Shown here piece after piece: positions 1 through 6,765 of a stretch of DNA of 64,000 bases (its first letter is position 1; each line of letters starts with the position of its first letter). A program made the translations under genes and the position numbers. The notes beneath the pieces are model-generated. The model saw nothing but the letters and a program-made list of their open reading frames with translations. It was not told where the DNA came from and searched no databases. The stretch is from an uncultured Paracoccaceae bacterium (GTDB taxonomy: Bacteria > Pseudomonadota > Alphaproteobacteria > Rhodobacterales > Rhodobacteraceae): positions 438,933 through 502,932 of the forward strand of contig CALSNT010000001.1 in the NCBI GenBank assembly GCA_943787785.1, given 5' to 3'.

Positions 1-221
1 TGAATTTCCACCAGCCCGTCCTGTTCCAGCCGCGCCAGAGCTTCACGAATAGGGGTGCGGGAAATGCCAAGCTGTTCGGCCATCTGGCGCTCGTCCAGCC
101 GCAGGTCAGTGGTTTCCGAATAGATGTTCATGTCCAGGATAGCGCTGCGCAGGACCTCATAAATGTGGTCCTTCAGCGTGAAATTCACGTCGACTGATTT
201 CAGGGTCACCCTGTCCGACAT
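1..221 (-). CDS. GntR-family transcriptional regulator, N-terminal part (cut by window edge)
   Basis: The minus strand reads from an ATG at 221 to the window edge, so only about 73 residues are present. They form a typical GntR winged-helix DNA-binding domain: the recognition region reads MAEQLGISRTPIREALARL, followed by the EQDGLVEI wing. The ligand-binding domain lies outside the window, so the subfamily (FadR/FCD is likely) is not proved. The gene is divergent from tupB, and a perfect palindrome at 276-285 lies between them, so autoregulation or control of the divergent genes is plausible. The target pathway cannot be told from this fragment. Confidence 0.85.
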   Translation of the reverse strand, partial: MSDRVTLKSVDVNFTLKDHIYEVLRSAILDMNIYSETTDLRLDERQMAEQLGISRTPIREALARLEQDGLVEI

Positions 222-275
222 TAATCCCCCCAGAAGACCGTCCTATCCGTGTATCCGACTCAGGCATTCGGTCCG

Positions 276-285
276 TGGTATACCA
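276..285. promoter_or_regulatory. Palindromic operator candidate for the GntR regulator
   Basis: The 10-bp perfect palindrome TGGTATACCA lies 55 bp upstream of the GntR start codon. A second ACCA follows at about 289-292 on the tupB side. TGGT-N-ACCA palindromes are the usual operator type of FadR-subfamily GntR proteins, so this is a likely autoregulatory site. Assignment rests on position and symmetry only. Confidence 0.55.
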
Positions 286-461
286 TAGACCACAAATTCA
301 ACGAGTCGCAATACTCACGAACGCTGAGTCGAAAAATTCATTCTGGCAGTCGATTGACTTGCCCGCCCGCAGCCGTAAACGTCCGCCCGACCCCATGGGA
401 AGGCCTGCCATCACAATGACGTCGCGCGGAACATCCAGCTATTTCAGTAAGGCAAAGCGCA

Positions 462-1166
462 GTGGATGAGATCGCCGCCGGTCTTGTTGCCGCCCTCCGC
501 CTGATCGTGACGCTGGATTCCGATCTCGTCGAGATCAGTCTGCGGTCGCTTCAGGTCAGTTTGATCGCTGTACTGATCGCCTCGGCAATTGCCCTACCGC
601 TGGGCGCTTGGCTGGCTATCCACCGATTCCGCTTTCGCCGTGCGACCATTGCGGTTCTGAACGCGCTAATGGGCCTGCCGCCGGTCGTTGTGGGGCTGAT
701 AATCTACATCCTGTTGTCGCGTGCCGGGCCGTTCGGTGGTCTCGGCCTACTGTTCACCGTCAAGGCGATGATCATTGCGCAGGTGATCATCATCACGCCG
801 CTGATCGCTTCCATCGCGCACCAAGCGATGCGAGATCTCTGGGCGGAATACCATGACTTGCTGATCTCGCTGAACACCTCGAAATGGCAGCGCATCCACA
901 CGCTGATCCGCGACGGGCGGCGTGCGCTATTGACCGCGTCACTTGCCGGGTTCGGCCGCGCAATCGGAGAGGTTGGGGCCATCATCGTGGTTGGCGGCAA
1001 CATCGATCATGCGACGCGCGTTCTGACCACAGCCATTGCTTTGGAAACCGGCAAGGGCGATTTTGCTCTTGCCCTTGGCCTCGGCTTTGTTTTGATCGCG
1101 CTCGCTATCGGAGTCAGCATCACGACGCACTGGCTGGCGCGCACAGAAAAGGACAGCCGGTGGTGA
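462..1166 (+). CDS. tupB: Tungstate-type ABC transporter permease TupB
   Basis: This 234-residue inner-membrane permease starts at a GTG with an AAGG ribosome-binding site about 10 bases upstream. It has several hydrophobic segments (about residues 24-50, 65-90, 95-118 and 195-222). The cytoplasmic EAA-like loop lies near residues 130-170 and includes the stretch ALLTASLAGFGRAIGEVGA, typical of molybdate/tungstate/sulfate permeases. It overlaps tupC by 4 bases and tupC overlaps tupA, so the three form one translationally coupled operon. In this family the permease carries the oxyanion released by TupA into the cytoplasm. Tungstate over molybdate is inferred from the TupA type and gene order. 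A W or Mo enzyme, formate dehydrogenase, is encoded 10 kb downstream. Confidence 0.85.
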   Translation: MDEIAAGLVAALRLIVTLDSDLVEISLRSLQVSLIAVLIASAIALPLGAWLAIHRFRFRRATIAVLNALMGLPPVVVGLIIYILLSRAGPFGGLGLLFTVKAMIIAQVIIITPLIASIAHQAMRDLWAEYHDLLISLNTSKWQRIHTLIRDGRRALLTASLAGFGRAIGEVGAIIVVGGNIDHATRVLTTAIALETGKGDFALALGLGFVLIALAIGVSITTHWLARTEKDSRW

Positions 1167-1867
1167 GCGTGCCGCAGTTGTCAGGCGCACTGGTGCGCCG
1201 CCGAGGCAAACGGTTGCTGGGGCCGATTGATCTGACCCTTGCGGCCGCAGGGCTGACCGTTGTTCTGGGACCGAACGGTGCGGGCAAATCGACCCTGTTG
1301 CGGGTTATGCACGGGCTGGAGCGCCTCTCGGAAGGCAGCCTCAACTACGAAAACACCCCCGAACTGGCACGCAGGTCGCAGGCCTTCGTGTTCCAGTCGC
1401 CAGTGATACTGCGCCGCTCGGTGGCCGAAAATCTAGCCTATCCACTGCGCCTCAATGGCACCGGGAAAGCGCCGCGCGAGGCAGCTGTCGCGGATTGGGC
1501 CGCCCGGATCGGCCTTTCGGACGCGCTCGTCACCCCAGCACCCCGTTTGTCGGGTGGTGAAAAGCAGAAACTGGCGTTGGCCCGGGCCCTGATTGCCAGG
1601 CCCGACCTGTTGTTTCTGGACGAGCCAACCTCGAATCTCGATGGCACGTCGATGCGCGAAATCGAGGCGTTGATTGCTGACGCCGTCGCAGGTGGCACGC
1701 GTGTGATCCTTGCCACCCATGATCTGGGGCAAGCGCGGCGTCTGGCCAGCGATGCGGTGTTCCTTGTAAAGGGTCAGCTCATCGAAGCTGCTCCATCACC
1801 GCAGTTTTTTGACACTCCCGCCACCGCCCAAGCCCGCGCTTTCCAGAACGGAGATATCCTCGAATGA
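1163..1867 (+). CDS. tupC: Tungstate-type ABC transporter ATP-binding protein TupC
   Basis: A 234-residue ABC ATPase. The GTG at 1163, overlapping the tupB stop, is chosen as start; the reading frame stays open further upstream, but that part only shadows tupB. It has Walker A GPNGAGKST near residue 38, the signature LSGGEKQKLALARAL, Walker B LLFLDEPTSNLD, and the switch His in ILATHDLGQ. It would dimerise on the cytoplasmic face of TupB and power oxyanion uptake. It is short for the family and lacks the C-terminal regulatory (TOBE) domain of ModC, which fits the Tup type. Its last codons overlap the tupA start as ATGA. Confidence 0.88.
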   Translation: MSVPQLSGALVRRRGKRLLGPIDLTLAAAGLTVVLGPNGAGKSTLLRVMHGLERLSEGSLNYENTPELARRSQAFVFQSPVILRRSVAENLAYPLRLNGTGKAPREAAVADWAARIGLSDALVTPAPRLSGGEKQKLALARALIARPDLLFLDEPTSNLDGTSMREIEALIADAVAGGTRVILATHDLGQARRLASDAVFLVKGQLIEAAPSPQFFDTPATAQARAFQNGDILE

Positions 1868-2667
1868 TCGCCCGCCTTGCCGCCCTAGCTCTGGCACTGA
1901 CACTGGTCCCGGCGCACGCCGAAACCATGAAACTGGCCGTCACCACGTCGTTCCACAACTCTGGCCTGTCAGATGTTCTGCTGCCCCAGATCGAGGCTGA
2001 CACCGGCATCGATGTGCAACTGCTGGTGGTCGGCACCGGGCAAGCGATCCGATTGGGGCAGTCGGGTGATGTCGATGCGATCCTCGTGCATTCGCGCGTA
2101 GCAGAAGACGCATTCGTCGCGGATGGCTACGGCACTCACCGCCGAGAAATCATGTACAACGACTTTGTCCTGATCGGGCCTGCAATTGATCCTGCCAATG
2201 CCCGCGCCAGCGAAAGTATTAACGATGCCCTGAGCAGCATTGCACGCGCAAAGGCCACGTTCGTCAGCCGGGGTGACGACAGTGGAACGCACAAGAAGGA
2301 AGTTGCCCTGTGGGCCTCCACAAGCCGTGACCCGGCGGACTTTGGCATTTGGTACAAAGCCGTCGGTTCTGGGATGGGGGCTGCACTGAACACTGCCTCG
2401 GGGTTGGACGCTTATATCTTGTCGGACCGCGCCAGCTGGCTGAATTTCGGCAACAAGGGTGGCCTCGAGCTGATATTTTCCGGTGATCCGGCATTGTTCA
2501 ACCAGTACGCCTATCTTCCGGTGAATCCTGACCGGCATAGCCATGTGAACGCAAAAACCGCGGCGCGATTGGAGGATTGGCTGACGTCTGACGTCGCGCG
2601 CGATTCGATAGACAGCTACCAGATCAATGGAGAAACGACGTTCACGTTCAACGCCGCTGTCGAGTGA
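1864..2667 (+). CDS. tupA: Tungstate-type periplasmic binding protein TupA
   Basis: A 267-residue secreted solute-binding protein. The signal peptide covers about residues 1-20 and ends LVPAHA. Mature TupA proteins carry a Thr/Ser-rich oxyanion-binding motif near the N terminus, and VTTSFHNSG is present here in that place. Further family-like features are VGTGQAIRLGQSGDVDAIL and the FVSRGDDSGTHKKE stretch. The start codon overlaps the tupC stop (ATGA), so it is the last gene of the operon. Selectivity for tungstate rather than molybdate is a family-based inference. Its N- and C-terminal parts resemble the shortened domain encoded at 5910-6650. Confidence 0.85.
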   Translation: MIARLAALALALTLVPAHAETMKLAVTTSFHNSGLSDVLLPQIEADTGIDVQLLVVGTGQAIRLGQSGDVDAILVHSRVAEDAFVADGYGTHRREIMYNDFVLIGPAIDPANARASESINDALSSIARAKATFVSRGDDSGTHKKEVALWASTSRDPADFGIWYKAVGSGMGAALNTASGLDAYILSDRASWLNFGNKGGLELIFSGDPALFNQYAYLPVNPDRHSHVNAKTAARLEDWLTSDVARDSIDSYQINGETTFTFNAAVE

Positions 2668-2685
2668 GAGCCGACAACCTATAAG

Positions 2686-3336
2686 TCATGGTGCCTGCAG
2701 CCCGCCCACCAATTCAGCGAGCCGGGTACGGTCCGGCCCCCCGTGGATTTCCTTCGATATCTCGTCGGTCACCTTGACGATGGTCTCGCCGACAAAGCGG
2801 AACCCACGCCGCGCGGGCGCGTCAAATTCGGCGGCGTCAACCAGCTGCGTCGGCTCGACCGCGAGTCCCATCGCATCAGTACCGGAGGCGTCGAACACCC
2901 GGATCATGGCGGTACGGCGCACCATTGGCAACTTGTCCAGAATGGATTCGATTCTGCCACTGAAATAGCTTGCGCCGTCGATGTTAATGCGTCGTCGGTG
3001 CGGCCCAGCTTGGTGACATTGCCCTCAGCGTCCATCTCGGCCAGAAACCCCGGCTTGCACCAACCATCCATGTCATAGGCCGGTTGGCGGTTGAGATGCC
3101 CCTCCATCCTTGCGGCAGGCGACACCCATGTCGCGAGCGCCCCCGCGATCATCCTTGTTGGCCGCGTCGGTCAGTCGGTGCGGGGACATCGGTGCCACAA
3201 AAGCTCGGTCACGGCTGGCCGCCGGTTTGCCTGCTTGGCCAGTTCAAGCGGTACATCGGGACCCAAAACCCCACGACCAGCCCGAAATGCGCGGAACACG
3301 TCGCGAAAGCACAGCATCGAGTCGACCGGCGTCGAC
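2686..3336 (-). pseudogene. Decayed C-terminal remnant of an AMP-dependent synthetase/ligase-like gene
   Basis: Read on the minus strand, the stretch from about 3150 to 2960 gives MEGHLNRQPAYDMDGWC and then LGRTDDAL. These match the hinge and C-terminal region of AMP-forming acyl-CoA ligases. A frameshift near 2970 follows; in the next frame the sequence continues IDGASYFSGRIESILDKL and runs to a stop at 2686. Upstream (about 3336-3171) an open stretch begins MSTPVDSMLCFRDVF and ends at a stop at 3171. The large N-terminal AMP-binding domain is missing, so no active enzyme is expected. The fragment directly follows the DUF6505-like gene and is convergent with tupA. The family assignment is moderate and the substrate unknown. 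Confidence 0.55.
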
Positions 3337-3366
3337 ATATAGGCAGTGCCTTCGCCACCCCCTAAC

Positions 3367-3861
3367 TCAATGCTGATGCGGTTCCTCATCAAGCGAGCCG
3401 TGGATCGCGAATTGATCCAGTGCCGCCTCCTGCGGTTCGATCATCCGAAATGCCTCTCTGACGCCCGCCTCGGTCAACTCCCGCGCGACGGTCAGGACTG
3501 TGTTCGCGGCTTGCTCCTCGCAGATCTCGACCATGTGGGCGACCTCGTCTGTCGCCACTTTGCGGGCCGCATCAAGTGATGGAGCGCCGTAGATATCGAC
3601 GAAGTGTTGCGCCAGCGCATCGATCAGAACGGTACGCTCGTTTTCCTCGATCTGGGTGACTGCAACGAAGGTGACGCGCCCGAAGGTTTCGACCCCCAAC
3701 CAGCCATTGGAAAACGCCTGACGCGCCTTGCCTGTCAGGTCAGCTTCGGACCAGTTGGAAAACTCGAACCCGCCGGAAATGCACCACTCCCCGGTTCGGG
3801 CCGGGGTGTGAAAGACGTTCATGTCGCTTTCGTCAAAATGGATCGCGCGGGCGAGTTTCAT
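3367..3861 (-). CDS. DUF6505-like conserved hypothetical protein
   Basis: A 164-residue soluble protein, start ATG at 3861, beginning MKLARAIHFDESDMNVFHTP. It has no signal peptide or membrane segment. I recognise it as the family I know as DUF6505, found in Rhodobacterales next to an Mrp ATPase and a lipoate/biotin ligase-like gene; the number is from memory. Its start overlaps the stop of the upstream ligase-like gene by 4 bases, so it is the fourth gene of one operon. A C-terminal helical stretch (about residues 95-150) is rich in Glu, Ala and Val. Function is unknown; context suggests help in maturing a metal or lipoyl enzyme. Confidence 0.7.
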   Translation of the reverse strand: MKLARAIHFDESDMNVFHTPARTGEWCISGGFEFSNWSEADLTGKARQAFSNGWLGVETFGRVTFVAVTQIEENERTVLIDALAQHFVDIYGAPSLDAARKVATDEVAHMVEICEEQAANTVLTVARELTEAGVREAFRMIEPQEAALDQFAIHGSLDEEPHQH

Positions 3862-4562
3862 GGCCCCTCCAGCACACGGGTCAACGGCAGAATCGCTGTT
3901 TCCTTGCCCTGACGCAGCAACATACCGAAATCTTCATCGACGCCGACAAATGTACCGGTCTGGCCGAGAACCGAAATCTCTTCACCAATCCCTTGGGCCA
4001 GTCCACGCCATTCACGGTGCAGTGGTTCGACGCCTTCGTCGTCCCACCGGTTGATCCAGACCAGCGTATGCCGCGCCCAGCTTTCCAGCAGGCGGGTCGG
4101 CTCCACATCGGCGCAGCCTTCTGCATAGAGCGTTGTCTTATCAGGCATGATGCCGGGGTCATCGCCCTCCGGCCAGAGCGGCAGCTCTAGTCCGACCACC
4201 AGCCAGTCAGGGACCATCGCGGCATCACTGCCCGATGCCGCGACGCGTAGACGCCCGCAAGCTGCACCGTTGATCAAAATGCCACCGTCCCAGGCCAAAT
4301 GCACCGCCACTTCGGGCGGCGCCAGGGCACCCAGCGCATTCTGGAACCCGATGCCGCAGGCCGGCAGCATGGCCATCGCCCTTTCGAGCGGCACCTCGGG
4401 CGCGAATACGATGGCTGCACTCAGCCTATTCGGGGCAAGATTGAAGGTGACCGTCCCCGCATCGCAGCCAAGCGTTGCCATCGCGCAGGCCTTGTCAAAT
4501 GGGTCCATTGCCCCCTCGACGGCCTGGCCGGACATTAGCGGCGGGAAGGTTGGATCGCTCAT
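3858..4562 (-). CDS. Biotin/lipoate A/B protein ligase-like protein
   Basis: A 234-residue cytoplasmic protein that resembles the biotin/lipoate ligase fold family carrying a C-terminal DUF4444-type domain. The middle contains AWDGGILINGAACGRLRVAA, the strand-turn area that forms the acyl-adenylate pocket in this superfamily. The C-terminal part (about 180-234) reads as a small beta domain, ISVLGQTGTFVGVDEDFGML. The classical lysine-containing ligase motif is not obvious, so catalysis is uncertain. Start and stop overlap both neighbours by 4 bases, which shows tight coupling with the Mrp gene upstream and the DUF6505-like gene downstream. A role in modifying or loading an acceptor protein is inference. 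Confidence 0.7.
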   Translation of the reverse strand: MSDPTFPPLMSGQAVEGAMDPFDKACAMATLGCDAGTVTFNLAPNRLSAAIVFAPEVPLERAMAMLPACGIGFQNALGALAPPEVAVHLAWDGGILINGAACGRLRVAASGSDAAMVPDWLVVGLELPLWPEGDDPGIMPDKTTLYAEGCADVEPTRLLESWARHTLVWINRWDDEGVEPLHREWRGLAQGIGEEISVLGQTGTFVGVDEDFGMLLRQGKETAILPLTRVLEGP

Positions 4563-5626
4563 GCGTGACCGGCGGCTATTAAGGTTTTGGCGACCGCGCG
4601 GAACCCCTCGGATTGCGGGCTGTCGGGCTTTGTGACGACGATTGGCGCACCACCATCAGCCGCCAGCCGGATGTCCAGATGTAGCGGGATTTCCGCCAGC
4701 AATGGTACGCCCAGCTTCTTCGCCTCGGTCGCCACACCGCCGTGGCCGAAGACGTGCTCCTCGTGGCCACATTCCGAGCAGATGTGAGTCGACATATTCT
4801 CGATCATCCCCAGGATCGGCGTGTTCAGCTGGTTGAACATATCGATGCCCTTGCGGGCGTCCATCAGAGCGACATCCTGCGGAGTAGAAACGATAATCGC
4901 GCCATCCAGATGCGCCTTTTGCGCCAGGGTCATCTGCACGTCACCGGTGCCGGGCGGCAAGTCCACGATCAGCACGTCCAGCGCGCCCCATTGCACCTGC
5001 ATCAACATCTGCTGCAACGCGCCCATCAGCATTGGACCGCGCCAGACCACGGCCTGATCGTCGTTGGTCATCAGCCCGATGCTCATCATCGTCACACCGA
5101 AATTGCGCATCGGCAGAATGGTCTTGCCATCGGGCGAAGCGGGGCGGCCCGACACCCCCAGCATGCGCGGTTGAGATGGGCCGTAAACATCCGCATCGAG
5201 CAGGCCAACGCGCCGCCCCTCGGCTGCTAAGGCGCAGGCGAGGTTCGCTGAGACGGTCGACTTTCCGACGCCGCCCTTGCCCGACGCGATGGCAATGATC
5301 CGATCCACCCCCGGTACTTTTTCAGGCCCCTGCGGCGCAGCGCGGCGCCCCGGTTTCAGGTCCGGCGGAGCTTTCTGTGTGCTGTGGGCGGTCAGGATCA
5401 CCGAGGCGCTCGTCACACCGTCCATCGCCAGTACGGCGGCTTCGGCCTCGGCGCGCGTTGCCTCGTAAGCCGTGGCGCGATCAGCGGCGACTTCAAGGAC
5501 AAAGCGCACGGTCCCATCTTCGACGTTCAGCGCCCGCATCACCCCGGCAGCGACGATGTCCTGCCCGCTGGCGGGGTCGATGACGGTTTTCAGTGCCTCA
5601 AGAACCGCCTCACGCGTGACGGTCAC
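4559..5626 (-). CDS. Mrp/ApbC-family Fe-S cluster carrier ATPase
   Basis: A 355-residue P-loop ATPase of the Mrp/NBP35 family, which carries and delivers [4Fe-4S] clusters. An N-terminal MIP18-like domain (about 1-85) begins with VIDPASGQDIV. The deviant Walker A GKGGVGKSTVSANLA follows at about 120-135, then DADVYGPSQPRMLG, the WRGPM and LIVDLPPGTGD motifs, and the cluster-binding pair in HICSECGHEEHVFG. The start is taken as the GTG at 5626, one base after the upstream stop; the frame is open to an ATG at 5662 but that would overlap the neighbour. It lies within 1.2 kb of a polyferredoxin and FDH genes, which are plausible clients. Confidence 0.9.
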   Translation of the reverse strand: MTVTREAVLEALKTVIDPASGQDIVAAGVMRALNVEDGTVRFVLEVAADRATAYEATRAEAEAAVLAMDGVTSASVILTAHSTQKAPPDLKPGRRAAPQGPEKVPGVDRIIAIASGKGGVGKSTVSANLACALAAEGRRVGLLDADVYGPSQPRMLGVSGRPASPDGKTILPMRNFGVTMMSIGLMTNDDQAVVWRGPMLMGALQQMLMQVQWGALDVLIVDLPPGTGDVQMTLAQKAHLDGAIIVSTPQDVALMDARKGIDMFNQLNTPILGMIENMSTHICSECGHEEHVFGHGGVATEAKKLGVPLLAEIPLHLDIRLAADGGAPIVVTKPDSPQSEGFRAVAKTLIAAGHA

Positions 5627-5627
5627 C

Positions 5628-5822
5628 TCAGGACTGCCCGTCGATCTTGCCGGTGACCACATGTTCCAGGTTCAGCCCATCGATGGTCAGGACCATTTTT
5701 GCCTCGAACGTCTTGCCTGCCGTTACACCGGCGTCACGCATTGCCGCCTCAATCGCTTGCTGGGACGTCACCCCAACCTGCTTGAGGAATTTGCGCATCG
5801 ACATGTTGAAATCTTTGCTCAT
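5628..5822 (-). CDS. DUF6494-like small protein
   Basis: A 64-residue protein, first gene of the minus-strand operon that continues with the Mrp ATPase one base downstream. It begins MSKDFNMSMRKFLKQVGVT and ends with a short beta-strand region, EAKMVLTIDGLNLEHVVTG. There is no signal peptide or transmembrane segment. I associate it with a Rhodobacterales family annotated DUF6494, recalled from memory. Its constant place beside Mrp suggests a helper role in the same process. Divergent from the cytochrome-fusion gene at 5910, with about 87 bp between them for both promoters. Confidence 0.7.
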   Translation of the reverse strand: MSKDFNMSMRKFLKQVGVTSQQAIEAAMRDAGVTAGKTFEAKMVLTIDGLNLEHVVTGKIDGQS

Positions 5823-5909
5823 CTCACCTGTCCTCTGAAGCGGAAGTCGTTGACGGCTTTAGGACAGTAACCCTAGGCTTGCAACAGGATCGCTGTCGTC
5901 CCGGAGGTC

Positions 5910-6650
5910 ATGATGCGAATAATCGCAATGGCGTTTTGTCTTGTCCTGATGTGCGCCGACCTGGTTGACGCCCAGGAAAAGTCGTTCCGTCTGGCAGTGC
6001 CGGACGAATTGAGCGAAACCGGATTGCTGGCCTATGTGCTGCCGCGATTTTCGTTGAAAACCGGGATCAGGATCACAGTTGTCAGCGCTGACGCCGAGGC
6101 GAATGCCATTTTGGGGCGCAGCGGAACGCCGGTATTCAAATCGGGCGATGAGGTGTGGCATTGCGCCAGCGACGGAGGTGTTCATACGACTGCGTTTCTC
6201 GATTGGTTGGAGTCGGATGTCGGCAAGCGGGCAATTGATGCCTTTCAAGTAGATGGCGTCGCGCTGTTTTCTTCGGATGTGTCGGTAGCCGAAGTCGAAG
6301 AGGTTGTGGTTCTTGACGGTGATGCCGGCGAAGGAGCGAAACTCGCGATGCACCACTGCGGGCGCTGCCATGTTGTCAGCGAAGCGAACCGGATGAACGC
6401 CATCGGCTCGACCCCCTCGTTCGCCTTGCTGCGCACGTTCGAGGATTGGGATTACCGCTTTCAGGCGTTCTTTGCGCTGAAACCGCATCCGGCATTCACG
6501 CAAGTTGCCGAAATCACTGAGCCATTTCCTGAAGATGTCCCATCACCGATCGTCCCGGTGGAGATCACGTTGGACGATCTGGATGCGATACTCGCGTTCG
6601 TCGCGACGATTGCGCCTGCCGATCTGGGCGCACCGCTGCAAAGTCAGTAG
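5910..6650 (+). CDS. Secreted fusion of a shortened TupA-like domain and a c-type cytochrome
   Basis: A 246-residue periplasmic protein with signal peptide MMRIIAMAFCLVLMCADLVDA and a strong GGAGG ribosome-binding site. Residues about 24-75 (FRLAVPDELSETGLLAYVLP onward) resemble residues 20-72 of TupA, and about 85-125 (FLDWLESDVGKRAIDAFQVD) resemble the TupA C terminus. The middle two thirds of the binding protein is missing. A haem-attachment motif CGRCH lies near residue 150, and the last 60 residues fit a mono-haem cytochrome c fold. The only Met close to the haem motif is in NRMNAIG, and none stands in the usual distal-ligand place, so the sixth ligand is unclear. Location between tup and FDH genes suggests a link to oxyanions or FDH electron flow. 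Confidence 0.7.
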   Translation: MMRIIAMAFCLVLMCADLVDAQEKSFRLAVPDELSETGLLAYVLPRFSLKTGIRITVVSADAEANAILGRSGTPVFKSGDEVWHCASDGGVHTTAFLDWLESDVGKRAIDAFQVDGVALFSSDVSVAEVEEVVVLDGDAGEGAKLAMHHCGRCHVVSEANRMNAIGSTPSFALLRTFEDWDYRFQAFFALKPHPAFTQVAEITEPFPEDVPSPIVPVEITLDDLDAILAFVATIAPADLGAPLQSQ

Positions 6651-6765
6651 ATTGATTTTGGCGTGAAACAGACGCCGCCCCCACCCGGCGCATCACGGGC
6701 TTGAATCCGGGCGGGTTCGCGACATTCATTGGCGTCCGCTCTAGGTCAATTCCGATTGGTAGGTG

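Noticed and set aside
275..469. Short plus-strand open frame upstream of tupB
   Set aside because: No ribosome-binding site or family likeness; it overlaps the GntR operator and promoter region.
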